From Candidatus Iainarchaeum sp. (GTDB lineage: Archaea > Iainarchaeota > Iainarchaeia > Iainarchaeales > JAAZKV01): DNA of 8,851 nt. The first letter of the stretch is position 1. Each line of letters begins with the position of its first letter. The stretch spans positions 1-8,851 of the forward strand of contig JABIDZ010000097.1 in assembly GCA_018651445.1 (NCBI GenBank). The letters run 5' to 3'. Below, piece by piece: positions 1 to 5,066 of the stretch. The position numbers were made by a program, and so were the translations under genes. The notes under the pieces are model-generated. The model saw only the letters and a list, made by a program, of their open reading frames with translations. It ran no database searches and had not been told where the DNA came from.

Positions 1-1
1 A

Positions 2-973
2 ACAAATGTTTTGATTTGGACGGACAACAAAAAAGGTTCAATAGCTCCAAGAATAGCTAAAACATTTTATGATGAACTCAAAGAAATGGGTTGTAATATT
101 TCTCTTATTGTGGGTAAACCAACAACAAAGATTGGTTTTGCGCCAAAAAGAATTAACGAAGCAATCTTTTCTCTTGATGAAGGAGATGTTTACGCAGTTA
201 TTGCTTCGCACGGAAAAGGTTATACTAGTAAAAACAAGAAAAGAGTTTTAATTAAAAAATTAATTGCAAAACAAGGATTTCGAATGATTTCGATGTTGTC
301 TCTTGCTTCGATTAAATCAAATAAAGTAAATGCTTTTCTAAAATCTCTTAACCATAATCAAAAAGAAGTTGAGTCTTTGAACAAAAGAATAGCGCGCGCA
401 ATGGAAAAAACAAGCGAAGTTCGAATTACGTGTTCCAAAGGAACTGATTTGAGTTTGAACATAGAAGATCGTCCAATCATAATGAATCACGCGAATTGGA
501 AAGAGTATTCAACAAATTATCCTGTTGGAGAAACGTATACGGTGCCGGTAGAAGATTCTGCGATAGGAAAAGCGGTTGTGTCTTCTTACAAAGTTTCGGG
601 AAAAACAATTTTGCCAAAAAAGCCAGTTGAAATGGTTTTTGAAGAAGGCTTATTAGTAGAAACAACTGGAAAAGAAATGGCGCACAACGTTAACATGACA
701 ATTAAATCAAATAAAAAATTTAAAACAGAGGACTATGAAGATGCTGTGCGAACAATTGCAGAGTTTGGAATCGGAACAAACAAAAAAGCGAGTATTGTGG
801 GTGCGATGATTTGTGACGAAAAAACATATGGTACTTGTCACATCGCAATCGGCAGTAATAAACACATGGGTGGAAATAATTATTGTTTAGGTCACTTTGA
901 TAGCGTGATAGTTAAACCAACTATTTACTTTGACGACAAAATGATTATGGAAAAAGGAAAATTACTTCTTTGA
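2..973 (+). CDS. M29-like metallo-aminopeptidase, 5' partial
   Basis: The reading frame is open from the window edge, so the true start lies upstream; compared with family members I remember, about 20-25 residues are missing. A TTG at 11 could serve as a start but is unlikely, because coding appears to continue to the left. Counting from that TTG, candidate metal ligands typical of peptidase family M29 (leucyl aminopeptidase/AmpS-like) are E174 in PVGE, E251 in EFGIGTN, H277 in GTCHIAIG, and H295 and D297 in the HFD motif. The GGNN segment before HFD also fits. The family removes N-terminal residues from peptides using a two-metal centre and is cytoplasmic, so a role in peptide recycling is likely. 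It is the only recognised protein gene on the plus strand. Its TGA (971-973) lies inside the end of the convergent DUF6485 gene. Family assignment is firm; exact substrate is unknown. Confidence 0.85.
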   Translation, partial: TNVLIWTDNKKGSIAPRIAKTFYDELKEMGCNISLIVGKPTTKIGFAPKRINEAIFSLDEGDVYAVIASHGKGYTSKNKKRVLIKKLIAKQGFRMISMLSLASIKSNKVNAFLKSLNHNQKEVESLNKRIARAMEKTSEVRITCSKGTDLSLNIEDRPIIMNHANWKEYSTNYPVGETYTVPVEDSAIGKAVVSSYKVSGKTILPKKPVEMVFEEGLLVETTGKEMAHNVNMTIKSNKKFKTEDYEDAVRTIAEFGIGTNKKASIVGAMICDEKTYGTCHIAIGSNKHMGGNNYCLGHFDSVIVKPTIYFDDKMIMEKGKLLL

Positions 974-1150
974 TTTCAAATACGCTTCAATACTTCGATC
1001 ATACTCGGCTTCAGTTTCTTTGTCAAAATAACATGCAGGTAATTCTTCTCTTTCGCGGTGGTATTTAACACACTCGCAACAAATACCTTTTCTTTCGCAA
1101 TCGTATGTGCATTTACAATTTTTTAGATTAGTTTCTTTTTTACATTCCAT
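962..1150 (-). CDS. DUF6485 family cysteine-rich small protein
   Basis: This 62-residue protein carries eight cysteines (C3, C12, C14, C18, C24, C25, C27, C40), including KCTYDC and GICCEC, followed by a KYHRE segment, ELPACYF and a C-terminal YDRSIEAY helix. This layout matches the small family I know as DUF6485, found in archaea and anaerobic bacteria. Its function is not established; the cysteines suggest metal (zinc or Fe-S) binding. The frame stays open upstream to 1348, but that extension would run through tRNA-Leu, so the ATG at 1150 is chosen; family similarity begins exactly there. No TATA box lies 26 bp upstream. The gene follows tRNA-Leu by 65 bp on the same strand and may share its transcript. 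A hairpin (1151-1166) sits directly against the start codon. The last 12 bp overlap the end of the convergent aminopeptidase gene. Confidence 0.8.
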   Translation of the reverse strand: MECKKETNLKNCKCTYDCERKGICCECVKYHREREELPACYFDKETEAEYDRSIEAYLKSKK

Positions 1151-1177
1151 TCGGGACAACTCCCGAGCACTTGTGCT
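1151..1177 (-). promoter_or_regulatory. Hairpins abutting the DUF6485 start codon
   Basis: On the minus strand an inverted repeat, TCGGGA, loop GTTG, TCCCGA (1166 down to 1151), ends directly at the ATG (1150). The only Shine-Dalgarno-like bases, GGGAG, lie inside its 5' arm and loop, so folding would hide them. A second short inverted repeat, AGCAC/GTGCT (1166-1177), lies next to it. It could control translation, mark tRNA trailer processing, or end tRNA transcription. Confidence 0.5.
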
Positions 1178-1190
1178 ATCTTCGCTGTAG

Positions 1191-1214
1191 CTCGATATCA
1201 CTGAATACTCGATA
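1191..1214. repeat. Short direct repeat CTCGATA next to the tRNA-Leu 3' end
   Basis: CTCGATA occurs at 1191-1197 and again at 1208-1214, spaced 17 bp apart, immediately beyond the 3' end of tRNA-Leu. It may be chance, or a remnant of an insertion at the tRNA end. Confidence 0.3.
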
Positions 1215-1215
1215 A

Positions 1216-1299
1216 TGCACGAGGCAGGATTCGAACCTGCGAACGCACTAAGCGACTGGATTTTGAGTCCAGTAGGTTTGACCGCTTCCCTACCCGTGC
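1216..1299 (-). tRNA. tRNA-Leu (anticodon CAA)
   Basis: The 84-nt gene folds as a class II tRNA. The acceptor stem is GCACGGG with CTCGTGC (one G-T pair). The anticodon stem CTGGA/TCCAG encloses the loop CTCAAAA, giving anticodon CAA (1265-1263), which reads the leucine codon TTG. The long variable arm of 15 nt has a CGC/GCG stem. The T arm is GCAGG, TTCGAAT, CCTGC, and the discriminator is A, as expected for leucine. No intron is present, although archaeal tRNA-Leu(CAA) genes often have one, and no CCA is encoded. A T/A-rich stretch at 1326-1335 (TTTTTATTAG on the minus strand) sits at about the right distance to be its own TATA element; read-through from the upstream endonuclease gene is the alternative. 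Confidence 0.95.
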
Positions 1300-1323
1300 A
1301 GATATAAAAAATTGGGGGTGATG

Positions 1324-1986
1324 CTAATAAAAACCTTGTGTGTGCCATTGATTAAATCTATCTAAATGCTTTTGATTTTTGGGTTGAACAATTTTAAAAA
1401 ATTGTTTTGTCTTTGATTTACTTCTAATATATATTCTATATGATGGTTTGTACCCTCTGGAAGATTTAATTATTCTCGTTGTCGGTTGTAAATTTATTGA
1501 TTGGAATATAAGACTTGTTTGTTCTGCGAGTTGTTTTGAAATTGTTGAGATAAATACTTCGGGTATGTGTCGACAAGATTTTTGCCATTTGCTTGCATTT
1601 TTATTATATGATTTACTAAAACAAATACATCCATCCGTATCAAACAAACCGCGTAAGAAACTTTGCATTAGCATTTTATCCGATAAAATGAGTTCAGGAA
1701 CTTTAACACGCATGCTTTTCTCGCCAACCGGCATTCCCGTACCAACAAAAGCATCTATTATTCTCTTTTCACTAACATAAATTCCGTATGTTCTCCAGTA
1801 CGGATAATTTCGCGGATTAACTTTTTTGTCAAAGACTTTTTGAAACAAAAAACTTATTCTTTCATCATAATATGGTTTTTCATCTTTTGGATTTCCGGTT
1901 ATGAAAAGTGATGTACTTGATTTGCCTTTGCTCATCCACCCGTCGCCGGCAAAAGCACCCAATAGTTCGGCAAAATATTTATCCAT
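1324..1986 (-). CDS. Free-standing LAGLIDADG homing endonuclease-like protein
   Basis: The 220-residue protein contains two LAGLIDADG-type motifs: LLGAFAGDG at residues 8-16 and LRGLFDTDG at 111-119. Both keep the last acidic residue (D15 and D118) that binds the catalytic metal ions, and their spacing of about 100 residues fits a monomeric double-motif enzyme such as those encoded by archaeal rRNA introns. Such enzymes cut a long DNA site to spread their host intron or intein, and some act as RNA-splicing maturases. Here the gene is not inside a recognisable intron or intein: it has its own TATA box (2008-2017), begins at its own ATG and ends 24 bp before an intact, intron-free tRNA-Leu. The protein looks full-length and intact. 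The family is clear; target and present role are unknown. Confidence 0.85.
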   Translation of the reverse strand: MDKYFAELLGAFAGDGWMSKGKSSTSLFITGNPKDEKPYYDERISFLFQKVFDKKVNPRNYPYWRTYGIYVSEKRIIDAFVGTGMPVGEKSMRVKVPELILSDKMLMQSFLRGLFDTDGCICFSKSYNKNASKWQKSCRHIPEVFISTISKQLAEQTSLIFQSINLQPTTRIIKSSRGYKPSYRIYIRSKSKTKQFFKIVQPKNQKHLDRFNQWHTQGFY

Positions 1987-2007
1987 TCAATAAAATTTTG
2001 TTTCGGG

Positions 2008-2017
2008 TATTTAAATA
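2008..2017 (-). promoter_or_regulatory. TATA box of the LAGLIDADG gene
   Basis: The palindromic TATTTAAATA has its core TTTAAA (2010-2015) centred 26.5 bp from the A of the start codon at 1986. Archaeal transcription would therefore begin at or next to the ATG, giving a leaderless mRNA. Confidence 0.75.
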
Positions 2018-2048
2018 GATTTTGAGGGGTCAATGCCGGCGTTGACTT

Positions 2049-2522
2049 TCATTCAAATTCCAAAAAATCGCCTTGTTTTAGCAAAGGGCTTTTCTTTGCT
2101 GAAATAACTAGCGTTCCTTCTTGTCCAGGAATCAAATCAGAAACTTTTTCGCGTTCTTTTCTAACTTCCATTATCTTTAAAGGGATTTCATTCGCAAGTG
2201 CTTTCATTCCAGATTTTAATCTACCCGATTCTAAAAAACCGCTAATGAGTATTGTTGGGCCAACATTGTATACTCCGTTAACCTGAAACAAAGAAACATC
2301 TGTTTTACCAAAATCAATATCAACTAGTTTCTTGTCGCGAATATCTTCTGCAATAACATCAGTAACTAGTTTATCTGCTTTTTCTTTTTTATGTATTTTT
2401 TTTAGTTCAATTACTTTTTCTTTTCGAACTTCTTGTTTGATTTGTGCTTGCCTATGTAAAGGGATAATTGGCTCGCTTGTTTCTACAGCCGTCTTTTTTC
2501 GTTTGAATAATCCAAAACACAT
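2049..2522 (-). CDS. Stand-alone EF-Tu/IF-2 domain 2-like protein
   Basis: The 157-residue protein begins with a basic segment (KRKK, residues 7-10) and a highly charged, probably helical stretch (about 24-66). Residues about 77-157 resemble the beta-barrel domain 2 of translational GTPases: a strand FQVNGVYNVGPTILISGFLESG, then RLKSGM, a central LKIMEVRKEREKVSDLIPGQEGTLVI segment, and a final LLKQGDFLEFE. This pattern follows the F-x-V...V-x-G-x-G...G-x-L-K-x-G-M order of EF-Tu domain 2. There is no GTPase domain: no P-loop GxxxxGK, DxxG or NKxD motif is visible here or nearby. The family role of domain 2 is contact with the aminoacyl end of tRNA or with ribosomal RNA, so a ribosome- or RNA-binding role is a reasonable guess only. 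The gene has its own TATA box (2545-2554) just beyond the end of the ABC transporter gene. Confidence 0.65.
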   Translation of the reverse strand: MCFGLFKRKKTAVETSEPIIPLHRQAQIKQEVRKEKVIELKKIHKKEKADKLVTDVIAEDIRDKKLVDIDFGKTDVSLFQVNGVYNVGPTILISGFLESGRLKSGMKALANEIPLKIMEVRKEREKVSDLIPGQEGTLVISAKKSPLLKQGDFLEFE

Positions 2523-2536
2523 AACTAGTTATAGTT

Positions 2537-2554
2537 TAAAAAAAGTTAAAAACT
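2537..2554 (-). terminator. T-rich stretch: end of ABC transcript and TATA of the next gene
   Basis: Reading the minus strand just after the ABC gene stop, a T5 run and then a T7 run follow one another (2552 down to 2537), typical of archaeal oligo-T termination. The first part, AGTTTTTAAC (2545-2554), is also centred about 27 bp before the start codon at 2522, so terminator and leaderless promoter of the EF-Tu domain 2-like gene appear to overlap in the 40-bp gap. Confidence 0.55.
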
Positions 2555-2562
2555 AGTATGAA

Positions 2563-4350
2563 TCATTCTTGCAAGTAGCCGCCTTTTTGCAGAGCCCACA
2601 ATTCTTTGTAAACACCCCTTTTCTTTATTAGAGTCGCGTGTTTACCTATTTGAACAATTTTTCCTTTGTCCATTACAACAATTTTATCAGAATGCATTAT
2701 TGTGCTTAATCTATGTGCAATGATTATGGTTGTCCGCCCTTTCATTAACTTCCACAAAGCTTTTTGTATTTCCATCTCTGTTTTTGAGTCAAGCGCGCTA
2801 GTAGCTTCGTCTAGCACAAGAATCTTTTTGTTTGCAAGCAACGCTCTTGCTACAGAAAGTCGTTGTTTTTCTCCACCAGAAAGCTTGATTCCGCGTTCTC
2901 CAACCATCGTCTGTTCTTTGTCTGGTAAAGACTGAACAAATTTGTAAAACTGTGCAGCTTTTAGAGCTTTCACAACTTCTTTTTTGGTTGCATTTGGCTT
3001 TGAAAACTTTATATTGTTTTCAATAGAGTCATTAAACAAAATTCCTTCTTGTGGAACGATACTCATTTCGTTTCGTAGAGACTCTTGTTTTACATATGCA
3101 ATGTCTTTTCCATCAACGTGTATGCTTCCTTTGTTGAGATCATATAATCGATAAAGTAATTTAACGATAGTAGTTTTTCCGCTACCTGAGTGCCCAACTA
3201 AAGCAACTTTTTCATTTGGTTGTATATCCAAATCCATTCCCTTAATTATTTTTCTTTTGTGATAGCTGAAATGAATATCTTTGAAGTTAATGCGTCCTTG
3301 CTTTACTTTAATTTCTTTTGCATCGGGTGCATCTTCTACTTCATTTTTTACTAGATCATATAGATTCAAACTCTGAAAATCTGCCATCGCGTTGTAAAAA
3401 CTTCGTAAATGCCAAGTGAATCTTGATAATGGTCCAGCCATTCCAACATAAATTGTGTAAATGAATGCAACGGTTCCAATTGTTACTGTTCCATTTAACA
3501 AACCAAGTATGGGCGAAATTAATAATGCAAGTAGAGCTACAACAAATATTGTTCCGTGTCCTGACACCATCCATCTAGAATAACCCCAAACAGCAACTAG
3601 TCTATCCATGGTATTTGTACTCACATCAAAAAATTTAGTTTTTACATGCTCGTGTTTACCAAAAAACTTTATTGTTTCAATATTCATAAATGAGTCGCTT
3701 AGATATGCTTTTTCTATGTCTTCTGTTTGATTAAACAACACAAGTTTAGATTGTTGTTTTCTTAGGATATAAATACTGTAAATTATGAATGCTATAACCA
3801 TTAGAGTAAGAATGATTGCTGAAAGCGGATCTAAGTAAACAAATGCGATTATAACAATTATGAATTCAATTGCTAACGGAAGCGTTTCAAATGCAAAGAA
3901 ATCCGTTATACTTTCTTGTGCTCTGCTCCCACGAGTAAATCTTGCAATCAAGCTACCGGTTCGATGTGATGTGTGGAAACTATGCGATAAACCAACTATG
4001 TGATTAAAGAATTTGTTTTTCAAGTCGATAATCATTTTTTTCTCTAAGTTATTTATTGTATGAAATCGCATCCAGTCACTAATTATTCGGATTATGCCCG
4101 TAGTAACAAAAACAACTGCTAAAAGTATAATTATCTGGATAAATGCATCTTGTCCAAGCGTACCGTTAACGAATAGAGTTCCGTTGTCAATTAGTTCTTT
4201 GAACAAATATCGTTCAAGAACATGCACAAAACTAACGATGGTAACGAAGAAAGCCGTGATCGCAAAGTATTTTTTATAGGGTTTTGCGATTTTGTAGTAC
4301 TCGCTTAAATTTCGTTTGAAATCAACTTTCTTTTTATTTGAATATTCCAT
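2563..4350 (-). CDS. ABC exporter, fused permease and ATPase half-transporter
   Basis: The 595-residue protein has an N-terminal type-IV ABC exporter membrane domain with about six hydrophobic segments (roughly residues 30-310) and a C-terminal ATPase domain (about 350-595). Visible motifs are Walker A GHSGSGKTT (386-394), Q-loop Q434 in IVPQ, signature LSGGE (490-494), Walker B ILVLDEA (510-516) and H-loop H546 in IIIAHRLST. It should dimerise in the cytoplasmic membrane and use ATP to export lipids, peptides or drugs; the substrate cannot be told from sequence. The start at 4350 is preferred because GGTGA, a match to the archaeal anti-Shine-Dalgarno, lies 7 nt upstream. The frame remains open to an ATG at 4410, which would add 20 residues without homology that I recognise. 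No partner half-transporter gene is adjacent, suggesting a homodimer. Confidence 0.93.
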   Translation of the reverse strand: MEYSNKKKVDFKRNLSEYYKIAKPYKKYFAITAFFVTIVSFVHVLERYLFKELIDNGTLFVNGTLGQDAFIQIIILLAVVFVTTGIIRIISDWMRFHTINNLEKKMIIDLKNKFFNHIVGLSHSFHTSHRTGSLIARFTRGSRAQESITDFFAFETLPLAIEFIIVIIAFVYLDPLSAIILTLMVIAFIIYSIYILRKQQSKLVLFNQTEDIEKAYLSDSFMNIETIKFFGKHEHVKTKFFDVSTNTMDRLVAVWGYSRWMVSGHGTIFVVALLALLISPILGLLNGTVTIGTVAFIYTIYVGMAGPLSRFTWHLRSFYNAMADFQSLNLYDLVKNEVEDAPDAKEIKVKQGRINFKDIHFSYHKRKIIKGMDLDIQPNEKVALVGHSGSGKTTIVKLLYRLYDLNKGSIHVDGKDIAYVKQESLRNEMSIVPQEGILFNDSIENNIKFSKPNATKKEVVKALKAAQFYKFVQSLPDKEQTMVGERGIKLSGGEKQRLSVARALLANKKILVLDEATSALDSKTEMEIQKALWKLMKGRTTIIIAHRLSTIMHSDKIVVMDKGKIVQIGKHATLIKKRGVYKELWALQKGGYLQE

Positions 4351-4355
4351 TTTTT
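4351..4355 (-). other. Spacer between ribosome binding site and ABC exporter start
   Basis: The A-rich bases before the ATG at 4350 separate it from GGTGA (4362-4358 on the minus strand). This is the clearest Shine-Dalgarno element in the window and decides the start codon here, unlike the leaderless neighbours. Confidence 0.5.
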
Positions 4356-4360
4356 GCTCA

Positions 4361-4398
4361 CCTGCACTTTTAAACTCTGTTGAGTTTAAACCTGCACT
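4361..4398. repeat. Palindrome flanked by exact 8-bp direct repeats
   Basis: The direct repeat CCTGCACT (4361-4368 and 4391-4398) immediately brackets a 22-bp palindrome with perfect 9-bp arms, TTTAAACTC (4369-4377) and GAGTTTAAA (4382-4390), around the loop TGTT. The blocks are contiguous with no spare bases. This is the layout of a tiny insertion with a target-site duplication, or of an excision footprint. It lies in the leader of the ABC exporter, just upstream of its ribosome binding site. The added unit is 30 bp, so a frame from the upstream ATG at 4410 stays open (SAG...SAG at protein level). Confidence 0.75.
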
Positions 4399-4494
4399 AA
4401 ATAATGCCATCTCACTATGCTCGATGACATATCACTTTTGAAGACGCTACTGACGTCCGCAAATATTTTGAAGGCTATTAATATAGCTGCGGGT

Positions 4495-4507
4495 GATATA
4501 AATAAAG
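4495..4507 (-). promoter_or_regulatory. Possible TATA box giving a long ABC exporter leader
   Basis: The minus strand reads CTTTATTTATATC. A start about 26 bp downstream would be near 4473, giving a leader of about 120 nt to the start at 4350 (or about 60 nt to 4410). The leader contains a possible GGACG/CGTCT hairpin and the 4361-4398 palindrome. A second TTTAAA lies within the palindrome itself (core 4369-4374), but it is too close to 4350 for the usual 26-bp spacing. Confidence 0.4.
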
Positions 4508-4520
4508 CTTTGTCAGAGCC

Positions 4521-4697
4521 CTATTCGACAAAACACGAATAAGGGCAATTGTTTATGCATATATTACACTTGATGCATTTGGTTTTATCAAAATCGGGGG
4601 CATCAAAACCACTTTGTGTTATTGCTTCTTTTGGACAAGCTTTTACTAAAGGACAAGCATGGTTTGCAGGGCATCTTTCTTTTATTATTCGAACCAT
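4521..4697 (-). CDS. Small ferredoxin-like 4Fe-4S protein
   Basis: This 58-residue reading frame starts at ATG 4697 and ends with TAG at 4521. The C-terminal half holds a full [4Fe-4S] motif, C41-x2-C44-x2-C47-x3-C51-P. The N-terminal half has a variant motif C9-P-x-N-H-x-C15-P-x4-C21-P, a pattern I recognise from a family of short archaeal and bacterial 4Fe-4S proteins (CPxNHxCP). Residues GFDAPDFD bridge the two halves, as in that family. It probably carries one regular cluster and perhaps a second with unusual ligation, acting as a cytoplasmic electron carrier; the partner is unknown. The DUF362 protein elsewhere in the window is also an iron-sulfur protein but is not in the same operon. 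A TATA box centred 26.5 bp before the ATG supports the start. Confidence 0.85.
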   Translation of the reverse strand: MVRIIKERCPANHACPLVKACPKEAITQSGFDAPDFDKTKCIKCNICINNCPYSCFVE

Positions 4698-4718
4698 GCA
4701 ATAATTGTTTTTGAGTGG

Positions 4719-4728
4719 TTTTTAAATA
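4719..4728 (-). promoter_or_regulatory. TATA box of the small ferredoxin gene
   Basis: TATTTAAAAA on the minus strand has its core TTTAAA (4721-4726) centred 26.5 bp from the start codon at 4697, predicting a leaderless mRNA. Confidence 0.75.
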
Positions 4729-4731
4729 GCT

Positions 4732-4762
4732 TTTAAGAAAAGAAAGAAATCAAAAAAGTTTC
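4732..4762 (-). terminator. T-rich tract downstream of tRNA-Ser
   Basis: On the minus strand a T6 run followed by several T2-T4 runs forms a pyrimidine-rich stretch between tRNA-Ser and the ferredoxin promoter. It is a plausible oligo-T terminator for the tRNA transcript. Confidence 0.4.
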
Positions 4763-4802
4763 ACTATTATGCTTAATTAGTCATTTGAACGTCTGCCACT
4801 TC

Positions 4803-4821
4803 GTGCTGTTAAAAACAGCAC
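4803..4821. repeat. Perfect 8-bp hairpin in the tRNA-Ser trailer
   Basis: GTGCTGTT and AACAGCAC are separated by AAA. The stem is perfect and lies 35 bp beyond the tRNA-Ser 3' end. It may help end or protect the tRNA precursor transcript. Confidence 0.6.
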
Positions 4822-4835
4822 ATTGTGTATAGGCG

Positions 4836-4853
4836 TTCGCGACATATCGCGAA
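4836..4853. repeat. Perfect 7-bp hairpin abutting the tRNA-Ser 3' end
   Basis: TTCGCGA and TCGCGAA enclose CATA. Weak further pairing (GCG with CGC) would reach into the last bases of the tRNA. It could influence 3'-end maturation by RNase Z. Confidence 0.6.
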
Positions 4854-4855
4854 GA

Positions 4856-4939
4856 CGCAGGGGACGAGATTTGAACTCGCGCTCCCGGTGGGGAAATGGA
4901 TTAGCAATCCACCGCATTTGACCGCTCTGCCACCCCTGC
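4856..4939 (-). tRNA. tRNA-Ser (anticodon GCT)
   Basis: The 84-nt gene folds as a class II tRNA. The acceptor stem GCAGGGG pairs fully with CCCCTGC and is followed by discriminator G, as expected for serine. The D arm holds GAGCGGTCAAA. The anticodon stem GTGGA/TCCAT encloses the loop TTGCTAA, giving anticodon GCT (4905-4903) for AGC/AGT codons. The 15-nt variable arm has a TCCC/GGGA stem, and the T arm is GCGAG, TTCAAAT, CTCGT. No intron and no encoded CCA. A weak TATA-like AAAATTC (about 4963-4970) lies upstream at a suitable distance. Four inverted repeats surround the gene, two on each side. Confidence 0.96.
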
Positions 4940-4957
4940 AAGCTTTTTCAAAGCTTG
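4939..4957. repeat. Perfect 8-bp inverted repeat touching the tRNA-Ser 5' end
   Basis: CAAGCTTT and AAAGCTTG are separated by TTC. The first arm includes the base that encodes G1 of the tRNA, so folding of a precursor would compete slightly with the acceptor stem or mark the RNase P site. Confidence 0.6.
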
Positions 4958-4970
4958 AGCAAAAGAATTT

Positions 4971-4992
4971 TACTGTTCGCTTCGCGACAGTA
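4971..4992. repeat. Hairpin upstream of tRNA-Ser
   Basis: TACTGT pairs with ACAGTA, followed after a bulged T by CGC with GCG around a TTC loop. It shares the TTCGCGACA string with the hairpin on the other side of the tRNA (4836-4844). Confidence 0.5.
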
Positions 4993-5066
4993 AGAAAGCT
5001 GTACTCAATAAGATTTTTCCATATGCTTTTGCTTAAAAATGTTGTGATTAGTAGCTAGAACTGGTA

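Noticed and set aside
1151..1348. N-terminal extension of the DUF6485 frame to an ATG at 1348
   Set aside because: It would read through the whole tRNA-Leu gene and into the end of the endonuclease gene. The family similarity starts at the ATG at 1150.
3356..3574. Second minus-strand frame inside the ABC exporter gene
   Set aside because: It is an out-of-frame shadow of the membrane domain, rich in N, C and W with no family features.
4351..4410. ABC exporter start at the ATG at 4410
   Set aside because: The 20 extra residues include the palindrome-derived repeat, and that ATG has no properly spaced ribosome binding site or TATA box. The ATG at 4350 has GGTGA. Not fully excluded.
4420..4453. 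C/D box guide RNA suggested by CGATGA and CTGA
   Set aside because: The C box is imperfect, the spacing does not give two guide units, and no C'/D' pair is seen.
4825..5058. Plus-strand open frame across tRNA-Ser
   Set aside because: It is antisense to a clear tRNA and its hairpins, with no promoter or recognisable protein.
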